From a bacterium (lineage in GTDB: Bacteria; Armatimonadota; Abditibacteriia; Abditibacteriales; Abditibacteriaceae), in contig SDZD01000031.1 in the NCBI GenBank assembly GCA_004172935.1, positions 1 to 64,000 on the forward strand: a stretch of 64,000 nucleotides of DNA. Direction: 5' to 3'. The notes beneath the pieces were generated by a model. That model was given only the letters and a program-made list of their open reading frames with translations. It made no database searches and was not told the origin of the DNA. Positions 41,615 to 50,899 of the stretch are shown here, in pieces; positions within the stretch are counted from its first letter, which is position 1; every line of letters begins with the position of its first letter. Position numbers and translations under genes: made by a program.

Positions 41615-42967
41615 CTACATGCGGCGTTTTAACCACCACATCATCGCCGCTCCGCCTAAAACGAAGCCTAGTGAGGCCGAACGCAACGAGCGTTTGCGGC
41701 GCCGCCAGTTGTTGCGGTCTACCAGCAAATGGTCGTACACACGCGAGATTTTGTTAGCGGTACGCCCGATGGCGAAGTGTTCGCCCGCACGTTTGCGTCC
41801 GCGTTCGCCCATTTTTCGGGCGCTGGTGGGGTCCTCCAGCATACGGATGATGGCATCGGCCATTGCCGGGGCATCGTTCATGGGCACCAGATAACCAGTC
41901 TGGCCATCGAGAACGATTTCCGGGATGCCGCCGCCCGCCGTTGCGATGACGGGTTTGCCCGCCATCATCGCCTCGACCACAACCTGCCCGAAGGGTTCGC
42001 CAGTTTTGCTGGCGTGAACCAACAAATCGAGTTTCGAGATCAACTGCGGCACATCGCGCCGGAAGCCCGTCCACTCGACGTAATCGTTCAATTCCAAATC
42101 GTCGCAGATTTGGTGGATTTCGCGCTCGTAATCTTCCTCACCAAACATCGCCGAACCGATGATTTGAAAGCGCGTGTTGGGGAACTTTTTGATGACTTCG
42201 GCGGCGGCCCGCAAAAAGATGTCCTGCCCTTTCCACGGCGAGATGCGTCCCACCAGTCCAATAAGCAGTTCTCTGTCGTTGACTTCTGGTTTGGGGGCCA
42301 TCACCAACGCGCCGTGGGCACCTTGTTGGATGCGTCCGCGTAGCAATGTTGGGTCTTCTTCAAATTCTTCGGGGGGAAGTCCGTCGTGGACGACGCCGTT
42401 ATAGATGACGCGGGCGCGCTTCTGGCGCGGTATCTCCAACGTGGCCAGAGTCGCATTCGAGTTGACGATAACGAAATTGGGCAACACGCGGCATAGCAAA
42501 CGAAATATGCGTGTCGCCAGGGGGGGCAGGTAGTCGTCGGCGATGCGGTCGCGCACGTGCCAGATGACGGGGACGCCGCACAGGCGAGCCGCTACAGCCG
42601 CGATTAAATCGGCTTTGAGCGAGTTGGCGTGAACGATTTCGGCTCCGCGTGCGCGCATAAAACCGCGCAATCGCCAAATGTAGCGCACGATTTGGCTGAC
42701 CTGAGCGAACGAAACGGCTTTGGTCGAAGAAAGCGTATCTTTGCGAACTTCAGTCACGCTTTCGTCCAGACTCAATACGTGAACCTCGACGCCTGCTGCT
42801 CGCAGCCTGTCGCGCAGTTCGCCATCGGAAGCCAGAACCACGACGGGTTCGATTTTGGAGCGGTCAACGTGGGTGACGAGGTTGAACAGCGATATTTCGC
42901 CACCGCCCATACGGGCCGTGTGGTCGAAAAATAAAACTGTCATGGGTTGAGGTGCCGACAAATTCAT
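41615..42967 (-). CDS. GT4-family glycosyltransferase with C-terminal membrane segment
   Basis: A 450-residue GT-B transferase. The N-terminal domain has FFDHTARMGGGEISLFNLV and VHANSLKADLIAA; the C-terminal domain has GLVGRISPWKGQDIFLRA, WTGFRRDVPQLISKLDLLVHAS and the EX7E region GEPFGQVVVEAMMAGKPVIAT. After residue 415 a basic stretch (RNNWRRRKRSLR) leads to a hydrophobic segment (SASLGFVLGGAAMMWWL) ending KRRM, a probable membrane anchor. It is first in the minus-strand operon with the Wza- and Wzc-like genes, and divergent from the Wzx-like gene. Confidence 0.9.
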   Translation of the reverse strand: MNLSAPQPMTVLFFDHTARMGGGEISLFNLVTHVDRSKIEPVVVLASDGELRDRLRAAGVEVHVLSLDESVTEVRKDTLSSTKAVSFAQVSQIVRYIWRLRGFMRARGAEIVHANSLKADLIAAVAARLCGVPVIWHVRDRIADDYLPPLATRIFRLLCRVLPNFVIVNSNATLATLEIPRQKRARVIYNGVVHDGLPPEEFEEDPTLLRGRIQQGAHGALVMAPKPEVNDRELLIGLVGRISPWKGQDIFLRAAAEVIKKFPNTRFQIIGSAMFGEEDYEREIHQICDDLELNDYVEWTGFRRDVPQLISKLDLLVHASKTGEPFGQVVVEAMMAGKPVIATAGGGIPEIVLDGQTGYLVPMNDAPAMADAIIRMLEDPTSARKMGERGRKRAGEHFAIGRTANKISRVYDHLLVDRNNWRRRKRSLRSASLGFVLGGAAMMWWLKRRM

Positions 42968-43118
42968 AATTCAGTCACCGCTACAGGCGAAGCATCGCCA
43001 ATGCGGAGTTGCGGGTTGAGGCGTGCCCTCATCTCTCCGCTGTTGTGGCTCGCTTTTTCGCGCCCCCTCAGTTTGATGAAAAGTCATTAACCGTCCGCAC
43101 TAATTCTTTCGTTTATAG

Positions 43119-43139
43119 CCAGTTCCCTTCGGGAACTGG
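43119..43139. other. Hairpin in the divergent wzx/GT promoter region
   Basis: CCAGTTCCC/GGGAACTGG forms a perfect 9-bp stem with a TTC loop in the 290-base region between divergent genes. No U-tract follows, so it could be an operator or a leader hairpin of the wzx-like transcript. Confidence 0.45.
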
Positions 43140-43258
43140 GGGCATTTTGGCAATGACTGTGTCCTCATTGAGCATCCTCGTGCCCACTTTTAGGGTCTAC
43201 GCACACAAAAACGAGAGTAGACGGTTTCTCGGAAACGAGTGGCCTCTCTGCTTATGGT

Positions 43259-45070
43259 ATGACTTTGGGCGCGTTTGTTTCCAATGAAACGCGGCCTCGA
43301 TACTTTTCCATGCTAGGACGCCCCAGAAAATCGAACAACTCGCGCGCCGCGTCCCCACGCGATTCGCTGCTTTTCCGCTCCGGCCCAAATGCCAAACCAC
43401 CCCGTCGTGGCCGCGATGGAGAGCGCGTCTTTTTTGAAGCCGTAACCAAATTACCTCCCGCCTTCGGCAGCGATGTCATTCAACCGCTTTTGCCTGTGAT
43501 GCCCGAACCCGATCTGTCGGGCGCCTCTTCGGATGCTGAGGCTCCGCAGGGAGATGGCGAACTCGGAACGCGCGTGATGAAGGGAGTCTCATGGACTCTG
43601 GCCGGAACGCTGTGGATGCAGGTGCTGGGAGTGGCGCGCACTGTGGCGCTGGCCCGCTTGCTGTCTCAAGCCGACTTTGGTGTCGCGGCGATGGCGCTTA
43701 CAGTTATCGGCGCGCTTTACACCTTCACCAACACGGGCGTCGTCGGCTCGGTCATCTCGTCCAAATTTGACGATGACGACGAGATGTATCGCTACGTCAA
43801 CCTCATCTGGACGATGGAAATTTTGCGAGGCCTGCTCATCACCGTCCTCTTGCTGGCCCTCGCGTTTCCATTCGCGCTCTTCTATAAAGAACCCCGTCTG
43901 TTCCCGATGTTGCTGGCGCTATCCCTCACGCCGCTTTGTACTTCGCTGCAAAACGTCGGGCTTTATCTCAATTCGCGACAGGTCGAGATGAAGTCGATTA
44001 CGCTGCACGCCTTCTACAGCAATACGCTCACTGTACTCTCAACCATTGTGCTGGCAGTGCTGACACGCAACTACTGGGCGTTGGTCTGGGGGCAAATCGC
44101 TGGCGCTTTCGTCGGCATGGCGCTCTCCTTCGTGTTCAGTTCCTATCGACCACGCCTGTACTGGGACAAAGTGATGGCGATTCGAGCCTTCGATTACGGC
44201 AAGCATCAGTTCGTGATTGGTCTGGCGACCTACGCGCTCACCATGATGGACAACGTGGCTGTTGGCTACTGGTTGGGCAAAGTGGTGCTGGGCGTTTATG
44301 TGGTGGCTTATACGTTCTGTACGTTGGCGCGCACCATAATCAATAATGCCTTTAATGCCGTACTTTTCCCGGCATTCGCTGCGGCGGGCCGCGAGGAAGA
44401 CCCCGCCCGTTTGCGCAGTTTGGTCGAACGCTCGTTTACGCTTGGCACTCTTGCGATGGCAATGTTGTTAACACCGCTCATTGCCTTCGCCCCCGCCGTG
44501 TTGCGTATCTTCTACGGCACAAAATGGAGCGAAGCCGTGCTGCCGATGCGCTTGTTGCTCCTCGCTGGCTTCTTCGGTGGCATTCTAGTGTTGTTCTCGG
44601 CCTTTTTTGTTGGCTTGGACAAACCTCAATACGAATCGAAGGGCAAAATCTGGGATGCGCTCCTATTTCTCGTTGTGCTATGCCCGCTGACTTGGTACTT
44701 AGGCGCAGCTGGGGCGGCATTGGCGGGCGTTATCGCCTGGGCGGGCGCGATAATCTGGCGTTTGAAGTGGGCCAACGATCTCACCGATGGCGCTTTGCGG
44801 CGTTTACCTTACTTACTGGTTTCGGCCCTTGCTCTGGGAGTTGTCGCCTGTGCATTGGGAGTGCTTCCCTGGGCAAAGGCTGCGGGCAGTTGGGGACTCG
44901 CTTTTCTGTTGACGACTCCGACGCTGCCAATGGCGTGGACGCAGGTACTCATCGGCGCTCCTGTTGTCAGTGTGTTCTGTATGGCCATCTTCTCCGCCAT
45001 TCATCCTGTTGCGAAGCAGGAAATTGCCGGGCTGAAAAGCAAATTCGGCGGCAAATTGAAGCGCGGCTAA
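43259..45070 (+). CDS. Wzx-like polysaccharide flippase
   Basis: Polytopic membrane protein of the MATE/MOP exporter superfamily that would flip lipid-linked repeat units across the inner membrane. The sequence has about 12-14 hydrophobic helices from residue 110 on, starting GVSWTLAGTLWMQVLGVARTVALARLLSQADFGVAAMALT, typical of Wzx/PST transporters. The first 105 residues are a polar extension (Arg, Pro and Asp/Glu-rich) not needed for the fold. The start is uncertain: ATG 43310 (residue 18) is an alternative and neither has a Shine-Dalgarno. A GT4 gene follows after 21 bases. Confidence 0.9.
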   Translation: MTLGAFVSNETRPRYFSMLGRPRKSNNSRAASPRDSLLFRSGPNAKPPRRGRDGERVFFEAVTKLPPAFGSDVIQPLLPVMPEPDLSGASSDAEAPQGDGELGTRVMKGVSWTLAGTLWMQVLGVARTVALARLLSQADFGVAAMALTVIGALYTFTNTGVVGSVISSKFDDDDEMYRYVNLIWTMEILRGLLITVLLLALAFPFALFYKEPRLFPMLLALSLTPLCTSLQNVGLYLNSRQVEMKSITLHAFYSNTLTVLSTIVLAVLTRNYWALVWGQIAGAFVGMALSFVFSSYRPRLYWDKVMAIRAFDYGKHQFVIGLATYALTMMDNVAVGYWLGKVVLGVYVVAYTFCTLARTIINNAFNAVLFPAFAAAGREEDPARLRSLVERSFTLGTLAMAMLLTPLIAFAPAVLRIFYGTKWSEAVLPMRLLLLAGFFGGILVLFSAFFVGLDKPQYESKGKIWDALLFLVVLCPLTWYLGAAGAALAGVIAWAGAIIWRLKWANDLTDGALRRLPYLLVSALALGVVACALGVLPWAKAAGSWGLAFLLTTPTLPMAWTQVLIGAPVVSVFCMAIFSAIHPVAKQEIAGLKSKFGGKLKRG

Positions 45071-45091
45071 AAATTTAACGCTTGGTCTTCT

Positions 45092-46327
45092 ATGAAAAAA
45101 GTATTATTGCTGGCCCCGGTCGAGGGGCGCGATGAGGCGGGCGGCGACCGCACCTATACCCATGTTTTGCGCGATAACGCCCCACCCGGCGTGACGTATG
45201 AAACCTACGACCACGCCTTTGAGCGCGGCACTCTTCGTGAGCGCGGCAATGGGCGCTCGCTGAAGGCCGGGGTGCAACGCGCGCGCGGACTGGCTCTGGG
45301 ACAGGCGCTGTCGCTTGTTGCCCGTGAGGCTTCGCTGACTGCCGTTGGCAAAACGCTGGCGGCGTTGCGAGTGCGGCGCCGCTTGTTCTGGGAACCCTTC
45401 ATGTTTTTGGAGGTTAAGTCCGGCGAATACGATTTAGTTCACGACCACATCTTCTCGGCGCGTTTCGAGGGTTTGGACTGCCCATTGGTGGTTTCGTTGG
45501 GCGGACGACTGCGCCATCTGTACATCGATGCGCGCAATTTTGCCCCGACGCGCGTTAATCGAATGGAGCGCATCGACCGCATGGTTGGAAAGGCGCTCGG
45601 CGTCAATGTGACCAGCGAATATCTGCCACAGGCCGACCGCATGTACACCTTCACCCTGAGTGGCCGCGATGAGTTTCAGGCTCAGGGCATCCTTCCATCC
45701 GACAGAATCGAATACATCCCCTTTCATTTGCCAACGCCCACGCTCGATTTCTCGCGGCGTGAGGCCATCCCCCGCCGAGTTGGATTCGTGGCGCGCGAGT
45801 TCGCTTTGAAGGGCGGCCCCGTCGTGTTGAGTGCCTGGGATGAAGTCCTAAAGTCGCGTCCTGATGCCGAACTCTGGATCGTCGGCAACCCGCCGCCGCC
45901 CGGTGCCGAAGCGCTCAAGGCTAAAAATGTGACGTGGGTGCCGTTCATCCCGCGCGAACAATTAATGAACGAAATCATGCCTTCGTTCGATGTCTTCACC
46001 TACCCCACGCACTATGACTACTTGCCTTGCTACACGTTGCTCGAAGTGATGGCGCGCGGTGTTCCTGTCGCTGGCAGCAACCACCGCGATATGGATGTCT
46101 CATTAGGACTGGATGCTGATTCGGTGAAGGCTGGACGGACAGGAGCCGGAGTGATGTCGCCCGTCAAAGATGCCCATGCTCTCGCGCAAAACATCTTGCA
46201 CCTGTTGCAACCCGATGTAAACCAACGCTTACGACAGGGCGCCCGCGACCACTTCGAGCGCACCTTCAGCTGTGAGGCCGTGCTACCGCAACTGGATGCC
46301 TTTTATAAAAAGGCGCTGGGCGAGTAG
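45092..46327 (+). CDS. GT4-like glycosyltransferase
   Basis: A 411-residue GT-B-fold transferase, divergent from the other copies. Its C-terminal half has VGFVAREFALKGGPVVLSAWDEVL, AELWIVGNPP, VTWVPFIPREQLMNEIMPSFDVFTYPTHYDYLPCYTLLEVMARGVPVAGS, which matches the donor-binding part of GT4 enzymes. The region about 95-190 (YDLVHDHIFSARFEGL, LYIDARNFAPTRVNRME) is less typical. It is cotranscribed with the Wzx-like gene 21 bases upstream and ends four bases before the convergent gene. Confidence 0.85.
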   Translation: MKKVLLLAPVEGRDEAGGDRTYTHVLRDNAPPGVTYETYDHAFERGTLRERGNGRSLKAGVQRARGLALGQALSLVAREASLTAVGKTLAALRVRRRLFWEPFMFLEVKSGEYDLVHDHIFSARFEGLDCPLVVSLGGRLRHLYIDARNFAPTRVNRMERIDRMVGKALGVNVTSEYLPQADRMYTFTLSGRDEFQAQGILPSDRIEYIPFHLPTPTLDFSRREAIPRRVGFVAREFALKGGPVVLSAWDEVLKSRPDAELWIVGNPPPPGAEALKAKNVTWVPFIPREQLMNEIMPSFDVFTYPTHYDYLPCYTLLEVMARGVPVAGSNHRDMDVSLGLDADSVKAGRTGAGVMSPVKDAHALAQNILHLLQPDVNQRLRQGARDHFERTFSCEAVLPQLDAFYKKALGE

Positions 46328-46331
46328 AAGT

Positions 46332-48290
46332 TCAGAGCGCAGGTTGGGCTTCGTAGTCGAGCGCTAACATTGTCGAGGGATTGCGCCAGACGCGGCAGAG
46401 CGGTTGCTCGGAACGCTTTTCGGTGGCGCTGGTCCTGGTGGCATCGGTCGAGTAGCGCCACCGTCCGGTATTTTCATCGCGATAGGCGTACAAGGGCCGC
46501 ACTGAAGGCGTTGATTTTTCATCGGGCGCGGGTGTCGCGGGCAAGGCATAGAAGAGTGGCTTGCCCTGATTGGGTGCCTGTGCCGTTAGTTGAGAGGTCG
46601 CCGTGCGGAATATGGGGATAAGTCCCTCGTGTCGCAAGGTTGGGGGAATCGCGAAAAAGGCCGCGCTTTGGATTTGTGTCCAGCGTTTTTGGGACTCCAC
46701 TTCCTCGCGCATCGCATAGTCGATTGCTCCTTGCACCCCGTTAAGGCTATAGACGGGGGCGGGTAGAGTGAGACGAGCATCAGCGAGATCGAGACGATAC
46801 ATCATCTGGTTGTAGTCGTACAGCGGGGTCGGGTTGTCGTTGCCAGAGTAGGTCGTGGTGTAGGTGCCCTCGAAGTAGATGAGGCGCCCTCCCTCCTGAT
46901 CGAAAAAGGGGTGTTGGGTGGGGTTATAGAACGTGTACTTATTGTGAGTGACGATTTTACGCGCATATACCCACGGGCCGATGGGGGTATCGGCTTCTGC
47001 AAACCATAGTTCGCCCAGATAGGAAGGCGTGCCGAACGCCTGACCGGAAATCATCACCCAGCGTTTGCGATAGGGATTCCAATAGACCGAGCCACCATGC
47101 GATTGGATGGGCATACCGGTTTCGATGTCGCGCAACTGGATTGACGACTCCTCGGCTTTGAGCGAGTTGGCTTTTATCGCTTTGTCGCGCTCGCCAAAAC
47201 CAACGATTGCAGTGTTTCGCTTCCAACCATAAACAAGGCGCCCTGCGGCATCGCGCTCGAATGCCTGGGTGTCGCCGACTTGTTGAGTGCCCTCTTTCAA
47301 AGGAGTGAACGCTTCATAGGCCAGTGGGTCGAGGACATGTGCCTTGTCGGCTTGAACACGCACCAGTGGGACGGCTTCGAGAGAAGGGGACTGGAAATAA
47401 AGGTAGGGGACGCCTTTGATTGTGATGCGTAGGGGCTGTCCATCGGGAGTGAGGGGGCCGTTGAAGGCGAATACCTTTTCGAAGAGGGCTTTGTCGTCAT
47501 TGAAAAGCGCCAGTCCCCGCTCGGCCAATATGCCCGAACCATCAAGGTGGGCGTAGTGGGTGAAAAGCTGTTCTTTGCCGTCTGTGGTGAGCGTGAAGAC
47601 GCCACCAACCCGGACCGGGCCATTGGGGCCAGGGAGTGGAATCATCTTCTTCGAGAAGCCGTTCTCGTCCGTCCAGTAGTTAAGGTCGATACCTTTGTCG
47701 GGAGTGAGTCCGCCTCTTTCGGGCAATTTGGAGGTGGCGCCGGAAGTGGCGAAGTTGCCGAGAGGGTAGCCAGCGCGGTTGGTATCGCCCCAGAACCAGT
47801 AGATTTTGCCCTTATAGGGAGTCGCCATCACCGTGTCCTGTCCTGTGACGCCGCCGTTGAGGACGGGGTGGGTAAGAGGCGGTTTGTCGCCCAGAAGCAC
47901 GCTATCGCGGTAGATGCCCGCTCCTGTGATGCGATACAGGCGCTCGGCGATATTGAGTCGCTTGAGCTTGATTTGGCCGTTGCCTCCTGCCTTAACCTCT
48001 AGTGTCAGACCTCGGTTGCCGAAGATGTCGGCGTCCATCTGGTAGCCATGACTCTTGACGGTGAAATAGGTGTTCTGATTCATCACATCGGGCGCATTGA
48101 TGGCGACGAGGCCGTTGCTGTCGGTGACGAAGCGCTCTTTGCTGGTTGTCTCTACCTCTACTAAGGGCACACCGCGCCCTGTGTCGGCATCAATTATGGA
48201 AAGGCGGAAATAATCGCTAGGAGCCGCATAGGCCACAGTGAGTGAAACCAGAAAAGTTGCCGTCGACAGTAGAAGCGAAACGTGTTTCAT
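46332..48290 (-). CDS. Secreted beta-propeller-like protein (GH43/DUF4185-like), function unknown
   Basis: A 652-residue protein with a signal peptide (MKHVSLLLSTATFLVSLTVAYA). The N-terminus (about 25-110) resembles a small carboxypeptidase-regulatory/Ig-like beta domain (IIDADTGRGVPLVEVETTS...). The main part has repeated blade-like segments with aromatic-acidic motifs (GQDTVMATPYKGKIYWFWGDTNRAGYPLGNF, GGSVYWNPYRKRWVMISGQAF, GELWFAEADTPIGPWVYARKIV, HPFFDQEGGRLIYFEGTY) as in five-bladed propellers of GH43-like or DUF4185 proteins. A sugar-binding or hydrolytic role is plausible but catalytic residues cannot be assigned. Confidence 0.75.
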   Translation of the reverse strand: MKHVSLLLSTATFLVSLTVAYAAPSDYFRLSIIDADTGRGVPLVEVETTSKERFVTDSNGLVAINAPDVMNQNTYFTVKSHGYQMDADIFGNRGLTLEVKAGGNGQIKLKRLNIAERLYRITGAGIYRDSVLLGDKPPLTHPVLNGGVTGQDTVMATPYKGKIYWFWGDTNRAGYPLGNFATSGATSKLPERGGLTPDKGIDLNYWTDENGFSKKMIPLPGPNGPVRVGGVFTLTTDGKEQLFTHYAHLDGSGILAERGLALFNDDKALFEKVFAFNGPLTPDGQPLRITIKGVPYLYFQSPSLEAVPLVRVQADKAHVLDPLAYEAFTPLKEGTQQVGDTQAFERDAAGRLVYGWKRNTAIVGFGERDKAIKANSLKAEESSIQLRDIETGMPIQSHGGSVYWNPYRKRWVMISGQAFGTPSYLGELWFAEADTPIGPWVYARKIVTHNKYTFYNPTQHPFFDQEGGRLIYFEGTYTTTYSGNDNPTPLYDYNQMMYRLDLADARLTLPAPVYSLNGVQGAIDYAMREEVESQKRWTQIQSAAFFAIPPTLRHEGLIPIFRTATSQLTAQAPNQGKPLFYALPATPAPDEKSTPSVRPLYAYRDENTGRWRYSTDATRTSATEKRSEQPLCRVWRNPSTMLALDYEAQPAL

Positions 48291-48338
48291 CGAACTTCAT
48301 TCCCCAGTTTCATTGTTTGGAGGGTGGGGTAGAAATGC

Positions 48339-48370
48339 GACAACGCCCTCGTTTTCACGAGAGCGTTGTC
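48339..48370 (-). terminator. Hairpin downstream of the cytochrome/monooxygenase-like gene
   Basis: GACAACGC/GCGTTGTC with an inner CTCG/CGAG stem lies about 20 bases after the minus-strand stop codon at 48389. It has GC-rich pairs and a modest T-run, and acts as a plausible terminator. Confidence 0.6.
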
Positions 48371-48388
48371 AGTTTTGGGTGCCGAGTT

Positions 48389-49927
48389 TTAGTTGTTGGG
48401 AGCGGCTGGGGTGCCGTTTTTGCGCCACCAGTCGAGGGCGGCTTGACGCTCTTCCTCGTTCAATTTGCCGTCACCGTCTTTGTCGAATAGCCTGACCGCC
48501 ATCTGGCGCAGTGCTGGGCTTACGCCCGCTAGAGCGCCGCCACCGATACCTCCGTTCTCTTTGACTGCGGTTTCTCCTTTAGTGAGGTGTTCGCTATCGA
48601 CGGTGTAGAACAAGAAGGCGATGCACATCTCATCGGTGGTTTGCTCGCCCCATGTCACGGTGCGAGGTGGGTTTGTCGGGTTGAGCACGTTATCCGTCGA
48701 GTTATCGTAGCGCGCTGTCAGGTTGACCTGGCTTCCGGCGGGCAATTTCATGGGCTTTTTAAGGCCGTAAATCATCTGCCAGTTGAAGTCCCAGTCGTTG
48801 ATATGCACCAATTTCTTCTCGTCGCCATCGGGGAGCTTGGCCGAAACTTCCATGTCCTTGCCGAGCAAGTGCATGTGTGGGGTGACGCTCAACACGGTGA
48901 TGTCGTCGCGTACCGTGCGCTGGGCGCTGGTGGTGTAGTTGGCATCGCCCGCTGGAATGCGGAGCAATGGGTTTAGTACCATCATGCTGCGGATGCGCTT
49001 ATCGACTGCTCCCTTGGTGAAGTAGACGCCGATTTTGGTGAGGTCGGTTTCGGGCTTGCCGCTCTTGTGATAGTGAACCTGAAGCACGATGTCGGATCCT
49101 TTGGGAAGCAGAATGCCTTCGCCAGCCGCCGCAAGACGGGGCACCAATCCAGGCGCCCAACCGCCCAACGAGCCAGCAGGAGTTACGCCAATGCCGCCAA
49201 ACGAGGTGTAGCCGGGGCCGGGATCTGCGGCGTCCTTTTCGCGTGCTTTGCCCGATGTGTCGAGGTAAGCGATAACGTGGTGGACGACGGCACGGTTGCC
49301 GGGACGAACTTCCATCGCCGAGACATAGCGGTCTTGCGTGTAGTCGGTGGGGATGACGTAGCAGCGGTAAACGTCGTCGCCTTCGGCTGCGAGGTTATAG
49401 GCTTCGGTTGGCTGGAACACTGCGTCGGGTTCGCCGTTTTGCCAGCCCTGAGCGAATTTGGGGGCCGGGGGCAAGTCGGCTTTGTTGCCTTCAGGGGCGC
49501 CAGTGGCGGCCCACTGACGAATGCGGGCGATCTCGTCCATGCTGAGCAGGTGGGCGTCGGCGAATTTTTCGGCGCCTTCATCGGCCTTCCAGGGCGGCAT
49601 GACGCGGTTCTCGGTCACGAGCGCGATTTGCTTGGCGCGCTTTTTGGCATCGGCATACGAGAGCAGCGTGAAGGGCGCCACTTCGCCCGCGCGGTGACAG
49701 CTACTGCAGTTCTGGTAGATGATGGGCGCGATGTCTTTGTTGTAGGTGACGACTTTTTCGGCGCCCATTGGCTCGGCCTTGGCGGGTTCGGCTTTGACCG
49801 GGTCGGCGGCTGTTGTGTAGGCCACTTCGGTAAAGCCCGGTTGAGGCAGTTGCCCCGCACACGATGCCGCCACGCATGAAATAAAGGCGCCCATCAGGGG
49901 CCAGCGTAAAAGAGATAGGGAATTCAT
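48389..49927 (-). CDS. Exported cytochrome c / copper type II monooxygenase-like / EF-hand protein
   Basis: A 512-residue envelope protein from ATG 49927; the frame is open to 49996. The N-terminus MNSLSLLRWPLMGAFISC is signal-like, possibly lipidated at Cys23 (AASC). A c-type heme site CSSCH (74-78) with Met in VMPPWKAD forms a small cytochrome domain. A PHM/DBM-like copper fold follows, with VVHHVIAYLD, LQVHYHKSG and TPHMHLLGK as candidate copper ligands. The C-terminus has an EF-hand loop DKDGDGKLNEEE. It pairs with the redoxin gene upstream on the same strand. The substrate is unknown. Confidence 0.88.
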   Translation of the reverse strand: MNSLSLLRWPLMGAFISCVAASCAGQLPQPGFTEVAYTTAADPVKAEPAKAEPMGAEKVVTYNKDIAPIIYQNCSSCHRAGEVAPFTLLSYADAKKRAKQIALVTENRVMPPWKADEGAEKFADAHLLSMDEIARIRQWAATGAPEGNKADLPPAPKFAQGWQNGEPDAVFQPTEAYNLAAEGDDVYRCYVIPTDYTQDRYVSAMEVRPGNRAVVHHVIAYLDTSGKAREKDAADPGPGYTSFGGIGVTPAGSLGGWAPGLVPRLAAAGEGILLPKGSDIVLQVHYHKSGKPETDLTKIGVYFTKGAVDKRIRSMMVLNPLLRIPAGDANYTTSAQRTVRDDITVLSVTPHMHLLGKDMEVSAKLPDGDEKKLVHINDWDFNWQMIYGLKKPMKLPAGSQVNLTARYDNSTDNVLNPTNPPRTVTWGEQTTDEMCIAFLFYTVDSEHLTKGETAVKENGGIGGGALAGVSPALRQMAVRLFDKDGDGKLNEEERQAALDWWRKNGTPAAPNN

Positions 49928-50067
49928 TCGATAACAACTCGTTTTTTTGACTGATAAGCGAACCATTGGGGCGAGCAGAAAAATTCTTTGCTGCACTCCA
50001 TTTTAGAAAAAAGCGAAGCGAAATGTTACCGCTATCTTTTTCTTTTTTATGACACGCTAACTTGGAA

Positions 50068-50655
50068 TTAGTTCGCCTTTTCGGGAATAAAACATCCAAC
50101 TGCGGTTGTGGTGGGGGTAGGAACGGGGCGTCCGGCGACAATCGCGTCGAGAGCGGCGCGTAAATCGCGTTGTGAGGGCTGCGCGCGCTTCTTGCCGTAG
50201 TTGGCGAAACGGTTGTCGATGCGCCCTCGGTAGAGGAGAGTTCCGGTGGGAGAGTAAACGACGGCTTCGGGAGTGACGGTGGCACCCACGGTATGACTGA
50301 GTTTGTATTTGTCGTCCAGCACGGCAGGCATTTTGTAACCATAGGCGCGCGCATGTTTGCGTGCTCCGGCAGCATCGAAGTCGCTTTCGGCGTAAGCGAG
50401 AACTACGCTGACGCCATGCTTGGCATAGTCGGTGGCGATGCGGGTAATTTCGGGAGCGTAGGCGTTGGAAATTGGGCAATCGTGCGCCAGAAACACCAGC
50501 ACTGTCGCTTTGTGAGCGGGCTGTGGAAGGCGAAGCGTCTTTCCGGCGATGTCCGTGACCGTTGTTTTAAAAGGCAACGGGGCACTGTGGGCGAAACCTC
50601 CCACATTCAGGATTAATGCAGTGAGGACAAAGAACCGCTTGTAGAAAGAAGACAT
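50068..50655 (-). CDS. Exported thioredoxin-like (TlpA/AhpC-type) redoxin
   Basis: A 195-residue thioredoxin-fold protein with a signal peptide (MSSFYKRFFVLTALILNVGGFAHSA). The active-site region reads LAHDCPISNAYAPE with a single Cys (residue 60) where classical thioredoxins have CxxC. YSPTGTLLYRGRIDNRF is the conserved cis-Pro/beta segment. A second Cys occurs near the end (AVGCFIP). Such single-Cys redoxins often accompany cytochrome/copper monooxygenase-like proteins, as here (140 bases upstream of 49927), suggesting a role in heme or copper-site maturation, or peroxide reduction. Confidence 0.85.
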   Translation of the reverse strand: MSSFYKRFFVLTALILNVGGFAHSAPLPFKTTVTDIAGKTLRLPQPAHKATVLVFLAHDCPISNAYAPEITRIATDYAKHGVSVVLAYAESDFDAAGARKHARAYGYKMPAVLDDKYKLSHTVGATVTPEAVVYSPTGTLLYRGRIDNRFANYGKKRAQPSQRDLRAALDAIVAGRPVPTPTTTAVGCFIPEKAN

Positions 50656-50669
50656 CGTCGTAGATTGGT

Positions 50670-50695
50670 TAGTGGTTTTGTGACACAAACCACTA
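50670..50695. promoter_or_regulatory. Palindrome upstream of the redoxin gene
   Basis: TAGTGGTTTTGTG and CACAAACCACTA form a nearly perfect hyphenated palindrome (one bulged T) 15 bases in front of the redoxin start, in the 244-base divergent region. It looks like an operator or a 5' leader hairpin. No regulator is identified. Confidence 0.45.
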
Positions 50696-50899
50696 CAAAT
50701 AGACGCATACGGGCGCTAAGGGTTTTGGTTATGACAGTGGAGAAAGCGCTTAGCTTTCACTAAAAGCCGGAACTGGAAACCGCAATTGCGGAAAGAAAGG
50801 GGTTTTGAGTGTGAAATCATGGGTTTTTGGGGTAAGTGGGTGTAGGACGGGAGTGGTGGCAAACCTTCATTTGCGTTAGGCGCGCACACTTTACGGCAG

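Noticed and set aside
49067..49879. 270-codon plus-strand ORF opposite the cytochrome/copper gene
   Set aside because: It is antisense to the heme and copper motifs of the real gene. Length alone is expected in GC-rich DNA.
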